Assembly (NCBI GenBank): GCA_018398815.1
Contig: CM031622.1
Location: 17,575,058 to 17,639,057 of the forward strand
Length of the DNA stretch: 64,000 nucleotides
Source of the DNA: Conus ventricosus
Lineage: Eukaryota; Mollusca; Gastropoda; Neogastropoda; Conidae
Direction: 5' to 3'
The notes beneath the pieces were generated by a model that did no database searches, was not told the DNA's origin, and saw only the letters and a program-made list of their open reading frames with translations. This document shows, in pieces, positions 10,030 to 22,299 of this stretch. Position 1 is the stretch's first letter, and every line of letters starts with the position of its first letter. The translations under genes were made by a program, and so were the position numbers.

Positions 10030-10515
10030 GCTGTCCCATCTTCTGTGCCACCTTAGTGGCAGCGCACCCACATGCTCATTCCGACACCCTATCCACAGCC
10101 ACAGCCCAGCCCAGCATGCCGCAGCCACGGCACCGGCAATCCACAGGGAGTAGTCAATGTCAAGTCTTCAACAGGCAACCCAACGGAGGAAACACTGCAC
10201 TGCTGCCGAGTCACTTTGATGGTGTTCAGTGGTGCCTGTTCTGATCCAACATACGCAGGATACTACCTACTAAGCCCCTACTGACAACAATAACTGCTGA
10301 GCCGGCATGAGTGAGCTCTCCCTCCGGAGGGCGCCAATGACAGCCCCCATGGACTCCTAATTTGTAATACCGGAGACCCCAACGAATCAAACCAAGGCCA
10401 TAGATATTAAGAGGACATCGAAACTGAGGTCACCATGAGAGCAGGGCATGAAGGGCCACAGAATCTGAGACCTTTTTTATGCTGATCGCTAAGAATGAGG
10501 ATAATGAAGACGATG
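10030..10515 (-). mobile_element. SINE-related copy, inverted relative to the one at 16.2 kb
   Basis: This region is the reverse complement, with substitutions, of about 16,480-17,015. Shared landmarks include the CTCCCTCCGGAGGGCGCC palindrome (near 10,318 and 16,698) and the CAGGGCATGAAGGGCCACAG block. The A-rich 3' tail (T run on plus at about 10,015-10,028) is on the left. It lacks the tRNA-like head of the other copy, so it is a 5'-truncated copy or a related element. No clear target duplication was found. Confidence 0.75.
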
Positions 10516-10519
10516 CAAC

Positions 10520-11003
<484 letters not shown>

Positions 11004-11126
11004 GAGCCTGTATGAGTATGGGTACAAATATGCACATGTAAGGGCATACAGGTTCTGTGAATGAGTATGGCTGTGTATAATACATAATCTCTCTACATGT
11101 GCATAATGTTTACATGTGCATATAAG

Positions 11127-11179
<53 letters not shown>

Positions 11180-12740
11180 CACATGTGTGAATCTCTTTGT
11201 TCTAAGCTTTCTCTTCCTCTTACTCCTCACCCATGCGGCTATCTAAAACTTTATGAACACACAAACTATAATAAATGCAGAGAAAGAAAGAGATGGTGGG
11301 GAAAGAACAAATTCAATAAAATGTCTCTTGCATATTAAGACACACAAATAGAAGAGAAAAAAAAAAGAAAACAGAGAGACAGGAGAGACAGACAGACAGA
11401 GATGTATATAAGACATGAGACAATAGCATTGTGACTAACAATGCAGGAAACCTGTTCCCTGTTAATTTATGTCTGATCATACAATGTGTATGCCAGTGTA
11501 ACCAGGTAAAAGCAGTCAGCAGTGGATGTCACTGTGTGTGTCTCAGGTGTCATGGCAGGCAAATGATCTAAAATTGTAAACAAAACTGAATGACAGCAAG
11601 AAACGCTCCACATGCTCTCTTCATTATGTACCACTATCTATGAAACTGCAAAACACAGTTATATGTACAAAAATTGCTGACAGAACTGAAGCAACTTATA
11701 AATATAAGTACATCAGAACAACTTGCCTTGTCAAAAAATAAAAATTTAAAAAGTCCACTTTCTATTTCATAATACAGTGAAACTTCCAAAGCTCTCCAGT
11801 CTCCTTAAAGACTTTTTTCCAAAGCATTTTCATCTTAATCTGTACTGGATTTACATCCCAACCTAACACACTCTTTTTTTCTTTCACTTTTTTTTTTTTT
11901 AAGGTCCCAATTTCTGAAGTATGTCTGAAGATCGTTGTTCAGAGGTTACAATATAATAGGACCTTTGAACCCGCATTCATGGATATGTTATAAAATTACA
12001 GCTTCCCAGCCTAACATGGCTGCAATATAAAGAACAGATGCTGATGAAAGCATACTGATCGAACCTGGGCAAGGTTTGGAAACATCTGTTAAAGCGTGGG
12101 ATGCTCACAATCACACACCTTGTCCGCCCAGCCATTAACCCGACACCCTTGGAGTGGGCGATCCATGGCCTCAATTATATGATGCAGACATGGGGGTTTT
12201 TTCCTCTACACCCCACAGCCAAACTTCCAGTTCCTTCCTGGCAGAAAAACATGAAAGATGAATAAGGTTCTCAAGTTCCGTTCACAGAGTTCCCCTACCC
12301 CTCTAGCCATGAAAACCTGACAACCTCTCAAAGATCTCACATGGACTTTGACAAGCATTTAATGTTATGAATACATGCCATGCACATACAAAGTGCATGT
12401 TCTTGAATGACATACACCCATTTTACAACTTTGCAATGATAATTTTCATTTTAATGTTTACTTAAAGCTACATCTGATCCATTCAATCAGATGTCTGTAC
12501 GCTGATCATGTGATCCTGCCCTCAAAGGAAGAAGCATCCACATGGCTAGTCAGAGATAATCTGCCCTTGCTGCTGAGCTGCTTGCTTATATACTCCAACT
12601 CTCAAGACAAATCCCATATCATAAACACCTGCAAGGATTGTGAGATCCTTTTCCCACCAGTTTCAGGTCAAATCACATCCTGAGCATATTTTCTCAGTGG
12701 TTGTCAGCATTTGTTTTCTCTGCAATGCCATTTCTCTCCC
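11180..12740. other. Gene-less interval
   Basis: No ORF longer than background, no RT or transposase motif and no RNA gene is visible. It contains short A-rich and GACA-rich patches near 11,355-11,400. Confidence 0.5.
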
Positions 12741-12742
12741 CC

Positions 12743-12981
12743 ACCCCCCCCACCCCCCATCCTTCCACCCCCCACCTTCCCCCCCCCCCCCCCCCTCTCT
12801 CTGTCTCTTTTAAAAAGTTCAGTTCTAATTCCCATATCTTCTCTTTCAGTGACACTCTTTTACCTAATTCAATGACTAAAAAGATTTGCTACTACCCATC
12901 ACATTTGTAAACAAGATGAGTTTAACATCTATCAATATAAAAAGTGCACACCTGTTTCAGCTGTATGCACAGACACACACA

Positions 12982-13040
<59 letters not shown>
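12743..13040. repeat. C-rich tract and (CA)n microsatellite
   Basis: A poly-C/CCCCA tract lies at about 12,738-12,796 and a (CA)n run at about 12,976-13,038. From 13,041 to 13,500 nothing else is recognisable. Confidence 0.9.
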
Positions 13041-13041
<1 letters not shown>

Positions 13042-13579
13042 AATGTTGCATAGTCTATACAGTATATACCATCACTAACACACAATTTGCCATTACATTG
13101 TCATTGATCTTTCAGATTCGTTCTGATTGTGTATCCTAATAACTGATAATATAATAATCAGTAAATCTATTCTATTATTCTCAACAAAGATTAAATGACC
13201 CATATATTGCTCAAGGAGTCCACTGTTCCACATGCACTATGCCATACAACAACTGAACTTTGACCACTCATGTGTGTTGGAAGGCACACTCTTCTGACAT
13301 TCATTTCCCCACCACTATCAGGTCAGTCCATATAATCTCTGGGAGCTTTTGATAACCAGTTTATCAGCCACAAGGCCCATATTCCCAATGTGTCAATCTC
13401 TTGCTCTAAAGTATAAAGACATGAGAATAAATAGACTTACTGCCATCTGTTACGTAAGAATTGACAGGAAGGGTTTTCATTACAGTTTACTTATCTAAAT
13501 AACCTATCAAGGTAAGGTAAGGTAATGTTGCTTATAGCCCAGCTAATCGCAAAAAAAAACATATCAGGGCTGTCACCGC

Positions 13580-16173
13580 ACTGGAGTTAACTCACAAGTC
13601 ATTCATTCACACAACCCTTTAAAATACATCATCTTCTAAAAACACACCCAAAATTTTGTTAAAAATCTTTCCACTGTAAAAACTCAGATTTGATGAAAAA
13701 TGTTAATCTCCTTCAGAAATTCAAAGATCACATCAGGTGGAACATCTCTGGACAAGGTTTTCATGGAGCCTGCCGTAAAATGTTTGCCTCACATCGTGCA
13801 AGTCCCAACACTCTAAAAGAACATGTTTCATTGTGAGTGGTACATGACATGAAATGCACCACGGAGCTTCTTCACTCTTTAAAAGGTACAAATGAGTAAA
13901 ATACAAATGGTCAGTGTGCAGCCAGCATAAAACCGTTTCTTCTTTGCGACCACCAGAAGTAGATAAGAGGAGCTCATTTAGGTTTGGACGGATCTGGAAA
14001 AGTTTGTTATCCGTCTGTGTATTCCAGTCCTCCTGCCAGAGGTCTCTGACATAATCATAAACTTTTGGTTTTGGATCTGTCTTGGGGATAGCTGTAGTTA
14101 GTTTCCCTGTTGTGGCATTCTTGGCCAAACGATCAGCCATTTCATTCCCTCCGATGCCAACATGACCGTGAACATAAGTCAGAACAATGTTGTGACCTTC
14201 CGCTTTCAACAAGGTAAAACAAAATTTTAAGTGTAGAAGTTCAGGATGATGGAGGTTACAAACAGCTATCGCCTCCAAAGCTGACAGCGAATCAGACAAA
14301 ATCTGAAAGTCCTTGTTTGTGGATTGAGAGATTTATCTTCAGTGTTAGAACCACAGCTGTAAGTTCAGCAGAGTAAACAGAAGTATCTGATGGAATATGT
14401 TCTAATAATATTTGAGAAGGAGCACCAGGGCAATAGGCTGCACAGGCCACTCATATTCCTGTGCAGACTGAACCATCAGTAAATATTTTCTGAAAGGATG
14501 GGAGATAATGTTGCTTATAGCCCAGCCGACCGCAAAGGGCCATATCAGGGCTGTCGAAAGGATGGGAACACTGTACAGAGATTGGCAAACAATGCCTAGT
14601 ATGCCTGAGAACTGGTGAATTCTTTGCGAAAGGCAGCAAGATCAAAGCAGATTTCTGGTGTGAAAAAGGTCCATGGAGGCTTATCTGGAAACTTGGAGTC
14701 AGACACAACTCCTAGATCAAGACCTGCATTCTGCGCATAAGGCTGCATACGAAGTCCAAACGGAGGAATACAATTGGGCTTTTTTTCAAATTTACATTGA
14801 AACTGAGGGTTAAAAACACAGTCATAGGCAGGTTTTCCAGTTCAGAGAACAGTCTGAGATAGTAGTTCAAGGATAGTTTCAGCCTGCGGTTGGATAATGA
14901 GGGTTCACCAGCCTCTGTGTACAGGCTGTACACAGGGGTGGTGCGGAATGCTTCAAGACAGAGACGAAGCCCTTGATGGTGAACAGGGTCCAACAGTTTC
15001 AGGTAAGAGGGTCTTGCAGAGCCCTGCACAGCACAACCATAGTCCAGTTAAGAACGGACTAAGGCTCTGTAGAGGTGCAACAAAGTTTTCTTATCAGCGC
15101 CCCAGTCAGTGTGTGCTACCACCCGCAGAATGTTCAAAGCTTTCTGGCTTTAGGTCGAAAATAACTCCTAGAAATTTGGCCTCTTTTACAGCTGGAATGA
15201 GAGATTTCCCTATTTGGATTTCAGGATCTGCAAAGAACTGTTGGAAATTATGGAAGTGAATGCACTGTGTCTTAGTTGCAGAAAAAGTAAATTTCTTCCG
15301 CCCACAGATGAATTTCATCCACACAAAGCTGGAGCCTGTGCTGAACACTCGGTTACAAGCTTCCAGTTGCATAGACGGCAAAATCATCTACAAACAATGA
15401 GCAGTGGGAACCCTGTTGAACTGAATTAACAATGTTGTTGATTTTGATGCTAAAGAGGGCAGGAGACAGTATGCTCCCCTGTGGAACACTCATCTCCTGC
15501 TCATGAACATCAGAGTGAGTGGTGCCAACACGAACCTGAAACCGTCGTTCTGCCAAACAATTTTCAATAAAAGTGGAAGGTGACCCCGAAAACCAAGATC
15601 ATGTTGATCTCAAAGTATCCAAGATTTCCAGGTGGCATTGTAGGCCTTCTCCAAGTCAAAGAAAATAGCCACTGTGTGTTGTTTATTCTGAAAGGCATTT
15701 CAAAGTGTAGATTCTAGACGGATCAAATGGTCCACTGTAGTTCGATGTTTGTGGAAACCGCACTGTTCTTTTGCCAGAAGGCTGTTGATTTTGAGTTTCC
15801 ACACGAGTCTAGCATTGACCATTTTTTCCATCAGTTTGCAGATACAGCTGGTCAAAGCTATCAGACTGTAAATTGATGGGTTCAAAAGATCTTTCCCAGG
15901 TTTGGAAATAGATATGATGTGGGCTTTTCACCAAGAAGGTGGAAAGAACCCAGCAGACCATACATGGTTGTACACTTGAAGCAGGATGTTCAGATCATTT
16001 TGTGGAAGATGTTTCAAAAGTTCATAATGGGTTTCATCTATACCAGGAGAGGAATCGCAGCAAGAAAGTAAGGCAGATTTCAATTCGTTTAAAGTGGAAG
16101 GAAGATTGTACTCTTCCATGTTGTCTGATGAAAAGTTGCAGGTGAAATCCAGACCAACAAATATCCTACTGAC
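13580..16173 (-). pseudogene. Broken RT-RNase H polyprotein of the 13.5-kb LINE
   Basis: RT evidence includes VPQGSILSPALFS and the active-site block LFVDDFAVYA in the frame 15,353-15,556, with both Asp of the xxDD box retained. RNase H evidence is FTDGS near 14,460, SDSLSALEAI near 14,275 and GHVGIGGNEMADRLAK near 14,130-14,180. These carry the usual Asp and His active-site positions. The pieces lie in different frames with intervening stops and with the two insertions, so no full protein is possible. A cysteine/histidine-rich tail (CISCHVPLTMKHVLLEC) follows the RNase H, as is common in this LINE group. Confidence 0.8.
14504..14555 (-). mobile_element. 52-bp retroposed LINE tail with perfect 12-bp target duplication
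   Basis: The insert reads GATAATGTTGCTTATAGCCC and onward on plus. It is bounded by GAAAGGATGGGA at 14,492-14,503 and again at 14,556-14,567. It equals the 3' end of the LINE family present at 9.6 and 13.5 kb. It interrupts the RNase H region of the host LINE. Confidence 0.85.
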
Positions 16174-17026
16174 ACCAGCCGCCGTGGCGAAGTGGTTAGC
16201 GTCGCGGACTCCCGGCTGGGAGGTCGTGGGTTCGAATCCCATCAGAGTCATGTGGGTTTTTTCTGCCCCGACCGGCTCCTACCCAGAGTTGAGTTTGCTG
16301 CGGACTCAGTTGGGAAGACTGGGACCACACAGTCGAGTTTCATCCACTTAATGGATGCGTTTCTGAGAGTGTTGCTCAAATTTCATGACCAACACTGCAG
16401 GTGCCTGTATCTCTCGGGCCTGGTTGACGCCAGGATATATTATGAAAGGAAGCGTAGAGTACAGCCCTGTCATGTAGTCTCAGACCGAAATGGAAATCCG
16501 TAGCATCATCTTAATCATCCTCATTCCCATTGATCAGCATTAAAAAAAAATGTCTCAAATTCTGTGGCCCTTCATGCCCTGCTCTCATGGTGACCTCAGT
16601 TTCAATGTCCTCTCCGCGTCTGTGGCCTTGGTTTGCTTCCGTCGGGGTCACCGGTATCGGCGAGTCCATGGGGGCTGTCGTTGGACGGACGTGGTGGCGC
16701 CCTCCGGAGGGAGAGCTCACTCACGCCGGCTCCGCGACTAAGCAATTATTGTCGTCAGTAGGGGGCTTAGTAGGTGGTGTCCTGTGTATGTTAGATCAGA
16801 ACAGGCGCCACTGAACACCACCGAAGTGACTCGGCAGCAGTGCAGTGTCTCCTCCGGTGGGTTGCCTCATGACGACTTGACATTGACTGCTCCCTGTGGA
16901 TTGCTGGTGCTGGGGCTGCGGCGGGGGCCCGGGCCGGGCTATGGCTGTGGACGGGGTGTCGGAATGAGCGGCATGGGTGCACTGCCTCTGAGGTAGCGCA
17001 GAGGTTGGGACAGCAAAAAAAAAAAA
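16174..17026 (+). mobile_element. 853-bp tRNA-headed SINE with poly(A) and 15-bp target duplication
   Basis: The head carries a polymerase III A-box-like TGGCGAAGTGGTTAGCG (16,185-16,201) and a B-box GGGTTCGAATCCC (16,228-16,240), as in a tRNA. The element ends in an A run at about 17,015-17,026. The 15-bp direct repeat AAATATCCTACTGAC at 16,159-16,173 and 17,027-17,041 brackets the whole unit, showing a single retroposition event. Its length is far above a typical SINE of 150-500 bp. It encodes no protein that I would support. The distal half is shared with the inverted copy at 10.0-10.5 kb. Confidence 0.85.
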
Positions 17027-17050
17027 AAATATCCTACTGACGCTAGAGCT

Positions 17051-17740
17051 GTAGTGTTCATAGTGCACACCAACACATACATGTAAGAAACTCTCGGGTC
17101 TTGATGAAAACAATGAAACAAAACATTATAAATATATAAATAAAACTCTCTTTTTTGTCAAACCATAATTTCAAACAAAAATAATCATTCTTTACAATTC
17201 CACTCCGTGTATTTGTGTGTATGTGCGTGCGTACGTGCGTGTGTGTGTGTGTGTGTCCATATGTAGACACATACATTTCACATACAATGCTTCACTTTAA
17301 ACAGCAGTTCTCCACTGAAACAAATCACACATGGCCTGAAATATGTTTGTACCCAATGTGTTATCAATTTATCGTGCAGAATAAACTGATGCAGGTCAGT
17401 GATATGTACAACAACAAACACAAAACAAAAACAGCCACAAGAAATAAACTTTCAGGAGAAAAAAAATCTTTGGTTTCGTCTTAAGTGAAAAAGAGGCCAG
17501 CAACTGCTGTATATGTTAACTATTGTTTTGCTGATAAAATACCACTGTTTTAATAAGAGCATCACAACTAAATGCAACTGTAACAGTTGCAGTCAATCAC
17601 CATCTCCAATAATAGTTCTCTAAGAATCAACTTTGCATCAGTCTTTTTTAGCTAATACAAATGGTTATTTGTCATAGTTGTTTTACTTGACCGGACATCA
17701 ACTGTATTTGAAAGTTTTTCCTTCAACTGGTGACTCTAGA
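17051..17740. other. Gene-less interval with a GT-rich patch
   Basis: A GT-rich patch lies at about 17,209-17,257. The rest is AT-rich with no supported gene. Confidence 0.5.
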
Positions 17741-17742
17741 GA

Positions 17743-18031
17743 ACTCCTTGATCTGTATTGGTGAAAAAGACTAGTGCAAGGGTGATGGGTGTGTGGACTC
17801 CTTGATCTGTATTGGTGAAAAAGACTAGTGCAAGGCCAAGGGTGATGGGTGTGTGGACTCCTTGATCTGTATTGGTGAAAAAGACTAGTGCAAGGCCACG
17901 GGTGATGGGTGTGTGGACTCCTTGATCTGTACTGGTGAAAAAGACCGGTGCAAGGGTGATGGGTGTGCAAATTCCTTGATTTGTACTGGTGAAAAAGACT
18001 GGTGCAAGACCAAGGGTGATGGCTGATGGCT
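17743..18031. repeat. Five-copy minisatellite, unit 54-60 bp
   Basis: Each unit contains CTCCTTGATCTGTAYTGGTG, an AAAAAGAC block and GGTGATGGGTGTG. Units vary by a 6-bp GGCCAA/GGCCAC insertion and a few substitutions. Two minus frames read through it as repetitive His/Ser/Arg-rich peptides; these are repeat artefacts. Confidence 0.9.
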
Positions 18032-18578
18032 GACAAGAAAAACTGTTACAAATCATGGTACTTTTTGGGCATACATCTTTTCTTTTCTTTTTTTTTTAGT
18101 TTCATCAACACAGTGGAATCTCTTGTTTCATGACAACCTCCTAGAAACCTCTCCCTCTCTCTCTCTCATAAAGAAAAGCTTAAATTTGGTATGGAGAAAC
18201 ATGTCTATCAGGAACAAAAAAGGTTTCCATAATTTTCAAATGAAGGAAGTCTAACTCTAGCAGGCTTGCTTGTACTAGGATTTGCAAGGCTTCCCTTGTA
18301 TATTTCACCCCAAAAAGGTTGCCATGACAACATGCAATTCTATGACCCTCTGCTCCAAAGGAACAGAATGAAGGCCAGCAACCTCGCAATAACACACCAC
18401 AATAACACACCGCCCATCCATGTCCGGAGGGAAATTACTCTGATGGTCCTGTCTGTCTGGCTGTTCAGTCATGCACAAGCAGAAAGCCACCATGATCATT
18501 AAGAACTCATCCACCACAACTTTACAAAGCCCATGTTCACCTGGGGGCCTATGCTGCAAGTCCTCATGTTGATCCCCA

Positions 18579-18579
<1 letters not shown>

Positions 18580-18614
<35 letters not shown>

Positions 18615-18665
18615 GGAACTTAAATGTGTGTTCAAAGTGCCACCATATATGTAAAAAGTGTAATG

Positions 18666-18713
<48 letters not shown>

Positions 18714-18715
18714 AT
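18580..18715. repeat. (CA)n at 18,585-18,612 and (GT)n at 18,668-18,712
   Basis: The two complementary dinucleotide runs face each other about 55 bp apart and could form a hairpin. Confidence 0.9.
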
Positions 18716-18986
18716 GATTCAATGATTGCATGCATGTGTATGTCACTGGGCACATACTACATGCACTTCAACATTGTAATGAACTAGTTGTCATCTGCAA
18801 AACATGTTTTTAAACTTAAAAGGGTGACATATATCTATTTCATTTCAAAGACCACACACTGAATAGGCATACAAGTCATATTTGTACAAACCGCCATAGT
18901 CTGTGTGTGCATGTGCATATGTGTGTGTGCATGCATGCGTGCATGCATACATATGTGTGTATCTCTGTGCATGTGCATCTCTGTGT

Positions 18987-18988
<2 letters not shown>

Positions 18989-19055
<67 letters not shown>
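18989..19055. repeat. (GT)n microsatellite at a LINE 3' end
   Basis: A pure GT run directly abuts the minus-strand LINE tail at 19,056. Confidence 0.95.
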
Positions 19056-19057
<2 letters not shown>

Positions 19058-20582
19058 GTCAAGTTAAGTCAAAATTATCTTTATTGAGGATTAAAGAATA
19101 AGCTTTCCAGCTTTTTTACATCCTACCCTCATTAACAAGAAAGAAAAAACTATTACAACATTTGATATAACCACAAGCTCAAACAACATTTTAAAAGCAC
19201 ACAGTTTCTATCATGCAAATACATAACTCTCATATCAAATATGAAACAATAATAAAACTATTGTTGGAACATTAAGTTCAAGCACTGAGAGAGAAAGGGA
19301 TAGACAGACTGAGAGATGTGGGGATAAGGAGATCATTTTGATGGAAATTACTTTAATTGATGCGCAGTTTCTATCAGACACATTTTTAGTGCTTTTTTCA
19401 ATGTCTGTTTTGAGGAACATGATTTTATGGAGGAAGGCAAATCATTCCATACTGTTCCTCCTGAATACAGAAAACTTGATTTATAAAGATTACTTCCAGG
19501 TCTGGGAAGAGACAGTTTATGTGTATGTCTGTAACTACTGATGACAAAGCTTTAAATGATTTTCTTCAGGGCTGATCCATTCATTACATTGTACATACAC
19601 AAGCACTTGTTGAAGTAGAGTCTGTCTTTAAATGGAAGAATATTTAAAGTTTTGCAATCACTCTTTGTCAAGGTATTGGATTTCAGTTGATTTAATTTAA
19701 TGGCACTTTTATGCACACAGCTTACTTGTTTCAGATTAGTTTCACTGGCATTATCCCATAACATGGATGCATAATTGATAAGAAAATGAATGTGCACATG
19801 AAAGAATATCTTTCTGGAATGAACATTTAGAATTCTTTTTATTTTTGAAATTGATATATTCTCTTAGAAATACGTTTTCCAAGCTCCGCAATGTGGTAAC
19901 ACCAAGATAAATTGTTGTCAAGGATAACAACTAAGACTTTATGCGATGTAACCTCATCAATCTTTTGTCCCTGGCATGTAATGGCACAAATGAGGATTTC
20001 ATTTTCTGTCATTTTTGACGTGTTGTGACATACATGCATTTGGTTTTATTAGCATTAAGGAACATATGATTCATTTCTGTCCATGTAATCTGCTTGTTGA
20101 TATTTTTCTGCAGATTACTTACCAGTTCAGTATGGTTACTACTATGAAATTGTGATGAGGTATTATTGGCAAACATTTCACAACATTCTATATACAATGG
20201 TAAGACATTTATATAAATAGAAAAGAGCAGGGGCCCCAATACTGACCTCTGAGGGACACAAAATTTTAAAGGGAGTAACTTCAACAAGCTGTTAATAATC
20301 AGTGAGAAACGAGGTAATGAATTTTAAGGCTGTATTCGATACTTTGTAACACATAAGCTTTTTATTAGAAGGAGTGGTTTATAACGCCAAGTGCATTTGC
20401 AAAATCTACAAAAAAAAATTCCAGAAAGGTCATTATTGTTAATATTCATCACACATCTATCGATAAGTTGTACAAGAGCAGTGTGACAAGAGTGATTTTC
20501 TTGAAAACCTGATTGATTTTCATGAATCAGATGTCATAATTAAGATGAGAATACAGGTGTGTTTAACATGTTTTTCAAGTGG

Positions 20583-20640
20583 TTTCAGTTGATTTAATTT
20601 AATGGCACTTTTATGCACACAGCTTACTTGTTTCAGATTA
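20583..20640. repeat. 58-bp exact direct duplication of 19,681-19,738
   Basis: The same 58 bp (starting TTTCAGTTGATTTAATTTAA) occur in the same orientation 902 bp apart. The 19.7-kb copy lies in the C-terminal coding region of the LINE. The 20.6-kb copy lies beside the SINE insertion and is out of place relative to LINE order. Confidence 0.9.
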
Positions 20641-20716
20641 CAATAAAATAAAAAATACATAATATATAGATAGGTTTATACTAGTTGCGAGACTGGTGAG
20701 ATAACCTTTTTTATGT

Positions 20717-21120
20717 TTTCTTTCTTTCTTCTTCTGCGTACGCAGGCTGATACTCCTGCGGACACTCCCTGTATAGCCAGGCAGTGGAGTTTTGTGTGTA
20801 TGACCCTTTTTTATCCCGCCATTAAGGCAGCCATACTCCATCTTCGGGAAGGTGCATGCTATGTGTCACGTGTCATCCATACCAACGGCCAAACTGGCCT
20901 TCTCTTCCGAAAGTTGGTGATGGGATTTTACGTGTGTGCAAGATGTTATGCGTGCGTTCACACACGGAACCTCGGTTTATAGTCTCATTCGAAGGACTGT
21001 ATGGGGAATGGAGTCAGAACCAATGTTAACTCCGAGGGAAAAATCCCCCTATACCGAAATTCGAACCCGCAACCCCAGGATCACGAGTCCGGCGCTCTAC
21101 CAACTGAGCTATCCGGCCCC
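20717..21120 (-). mobile_element. 404-bp tRNA-derived SINE with 13-bp target duplication
   Basis: On minus the element starts with a tRNA-like head containing TAGCTCAGTTGGTAGAGCG (A-box region, about 21,095-21,113) and GCGGGTTCGAATTTC (B-box region, about 21,056-21,070). It ends in a GAA/AAAG-rich tail near 20,720-20,745. The direct repeat ACCTTTTTTATGT at 20,704-20,716 and 21,121-21,133 marks the insertion. The head would score as a tRNA gene in a naive scan but continues into about 330 bp of SINE body. Confidence 0.85.
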
Positions 21121-21954
21121 ACCTTTTTTATGTAAAGGTGTAACTTTCGCTTGTTTACATTTCAAGGGAAAGTGGCTTTTATCTATACACAAATTATAAA
21201 CCTAAGTGAGTGTATCAGCAATAGTCAATGAAGCAATCTTGAGTATCTTACCATCAATTCCATCTAAGTCCCTTGTCCCTGACTGTTGTAAGTGTATTAA
21301 ATAATTCAATACTTCATTTAATGACAATGGTGGTATGTCAAAACATGAAGAAATGTTTTTACAAGGACAGTATTTTTCTAACATATGTAGATCATTGTAC
21401 TTCGTTTTAACGTTTACAAAATCCTTAGTTATATTTGCAAAATGAAAGTTTAAGTCTTCTGATGTCATGATATATATTTTACTGGATTTTGCATTCTTGA
21501 GTCCTTGTTAGTCAAGAGATTGACAGCTTTCCAAATTAAGTTCGAATTTTGAGAAGACGAAACCAAATTCTGAAAATATTGTTTTCTTTACTTTTCTCTT
21601 CATGGAATTTACTTCATTCCTTTGTTTTCTGAACAACTCTCTATCCTCTGAAATGAGTATATGATCTCTTTTGTATTTCTCATTGTCTATCTCCTTTGTT
21701 AACCATGGGGATTTAATGACATGTTTCACTCTTTTTCTTACAAAGGATGCATGTTTATCATATAGTAATATACTGAATTGAACGTACATATCCAAAAGTT
21801 CACAGCATCGACAGGGTTCCTAATCTGATAAATGTAATCTAATTCAGAGTGAAGCAAATCATTAAGGAAGGCATTTTTATCAAAATGTGTGAAGCGTCTA
21901 TAAAGAATTTCCTTATGTCCAGACTTAGGAATTTTGACACCTTTCTAGGTGAGG

Positions 21955-22291
21955 TACCGTTTCGCCCTTTTTCATTTTGCCCTGCCAGGGTGAACTGGGA
22001 CTTCCACAACACGATCCTGGCAGGTACCGTTTCACCCTTTTTCATTTTGCGTGTGAGCACGACTTGGCCTAACGGCCTTCGTTCATGTCCTCGTCCTCTC
22101 TCGGGCTTCGCCCTACTCTAATCTAAAGACCATCGATTCTGCTTTGGAGTAGACTGGGACACTGGTTACGCCAGGGGGAGCCTTGCAGTATGGTAATGAC
22201 ACTCAAAGGAACGTTAGGGCGAAATAGGAAAGGGCGAAAAGGGAACAGGACGAAAGGGGAAAGGGCGAAATGAAAAAGGGCGAAACGGATG
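21955..22291. mobile_element. MITE-like inverted repeat with TTTCGCCC motifs
   Basis: CCGTTTCGCCCTTTTTCATT at the left (from about 21,957) is matched by its inverse at the right (to about 22,289), with one mismatch over 26 bp. A third, direct copy lies at about 22,024-22,050. CTGCCAGG (about 21,982) and CCTGGCAG (about 22,016) form a smaller internal hairpin. The right arm has extra GGGCGAAA repeats. No transposase is inside. Target duplication was not identified. Confidence 0.55.
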
Positions 22292-22299
22292 ACACCCTT

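Larger units (their letters stand above)
13505..17050 (-). mobile_element. LINE with RNase H domain, interrupted by a SINE and a micro-insertion
   Basis: On the minus strand the order is RT N-terminal part (15,928-16,170), RT core pieces (15,353-15,885), connector (14,712-15,387), then RNase H (13,733-14,480). The 3' end has a CCTTA-repeat tail at about 13,505-13,520. An RNase H after the RT points to the I-like branch of non-LTR elements. A plus-oriented 853-bp SINE is inserted at 16,174 and a 52-bp retroposed LINE tail at 14,504. The 5' end is lost near 17,050 and no endonuclease was found. Confidence 0.8.
19056..21850 (-). mobile_element. CR1-like LINE fragment, minus strand, with a SINE inserted
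   Basis: Coding pieces from 5' to 3' on minus are a connector (21,508-21,795), RT N-terminal region (21,202-21,468), RT core (20,009-20,287), RT thumb (19,839-20,039) and C-terminal region (19,552-19,797). The RT core contains VPQRSVLGPLLFSIYIN. The active-site box reads FANNTSS, where FADDxxx is expected, so both catalytic Asp are changed to Asn. No RNase H is present. The tail on minus ends in TTAACTTGACTTAC next to a GT microsatellite. A 404-bp SINE splits it at 20,717. Confidence 0.8.

Noticed and set aside
16174..16250. tRNA gene
   Set aside because: The tRNA-like head continues into an 853-bp element with poly(A) and target duplications, so it is a SINE.
17743..18031. CRISPR array
   Set aside because: There is no short-repeat/unique-spacer pattern; whole units are similar and the genome is clearly eukaryotic.
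21045..21119. tRNA gene on minus
   Set aside because: It is the head of a 404-bp SINE with a 13-bp target duplication.
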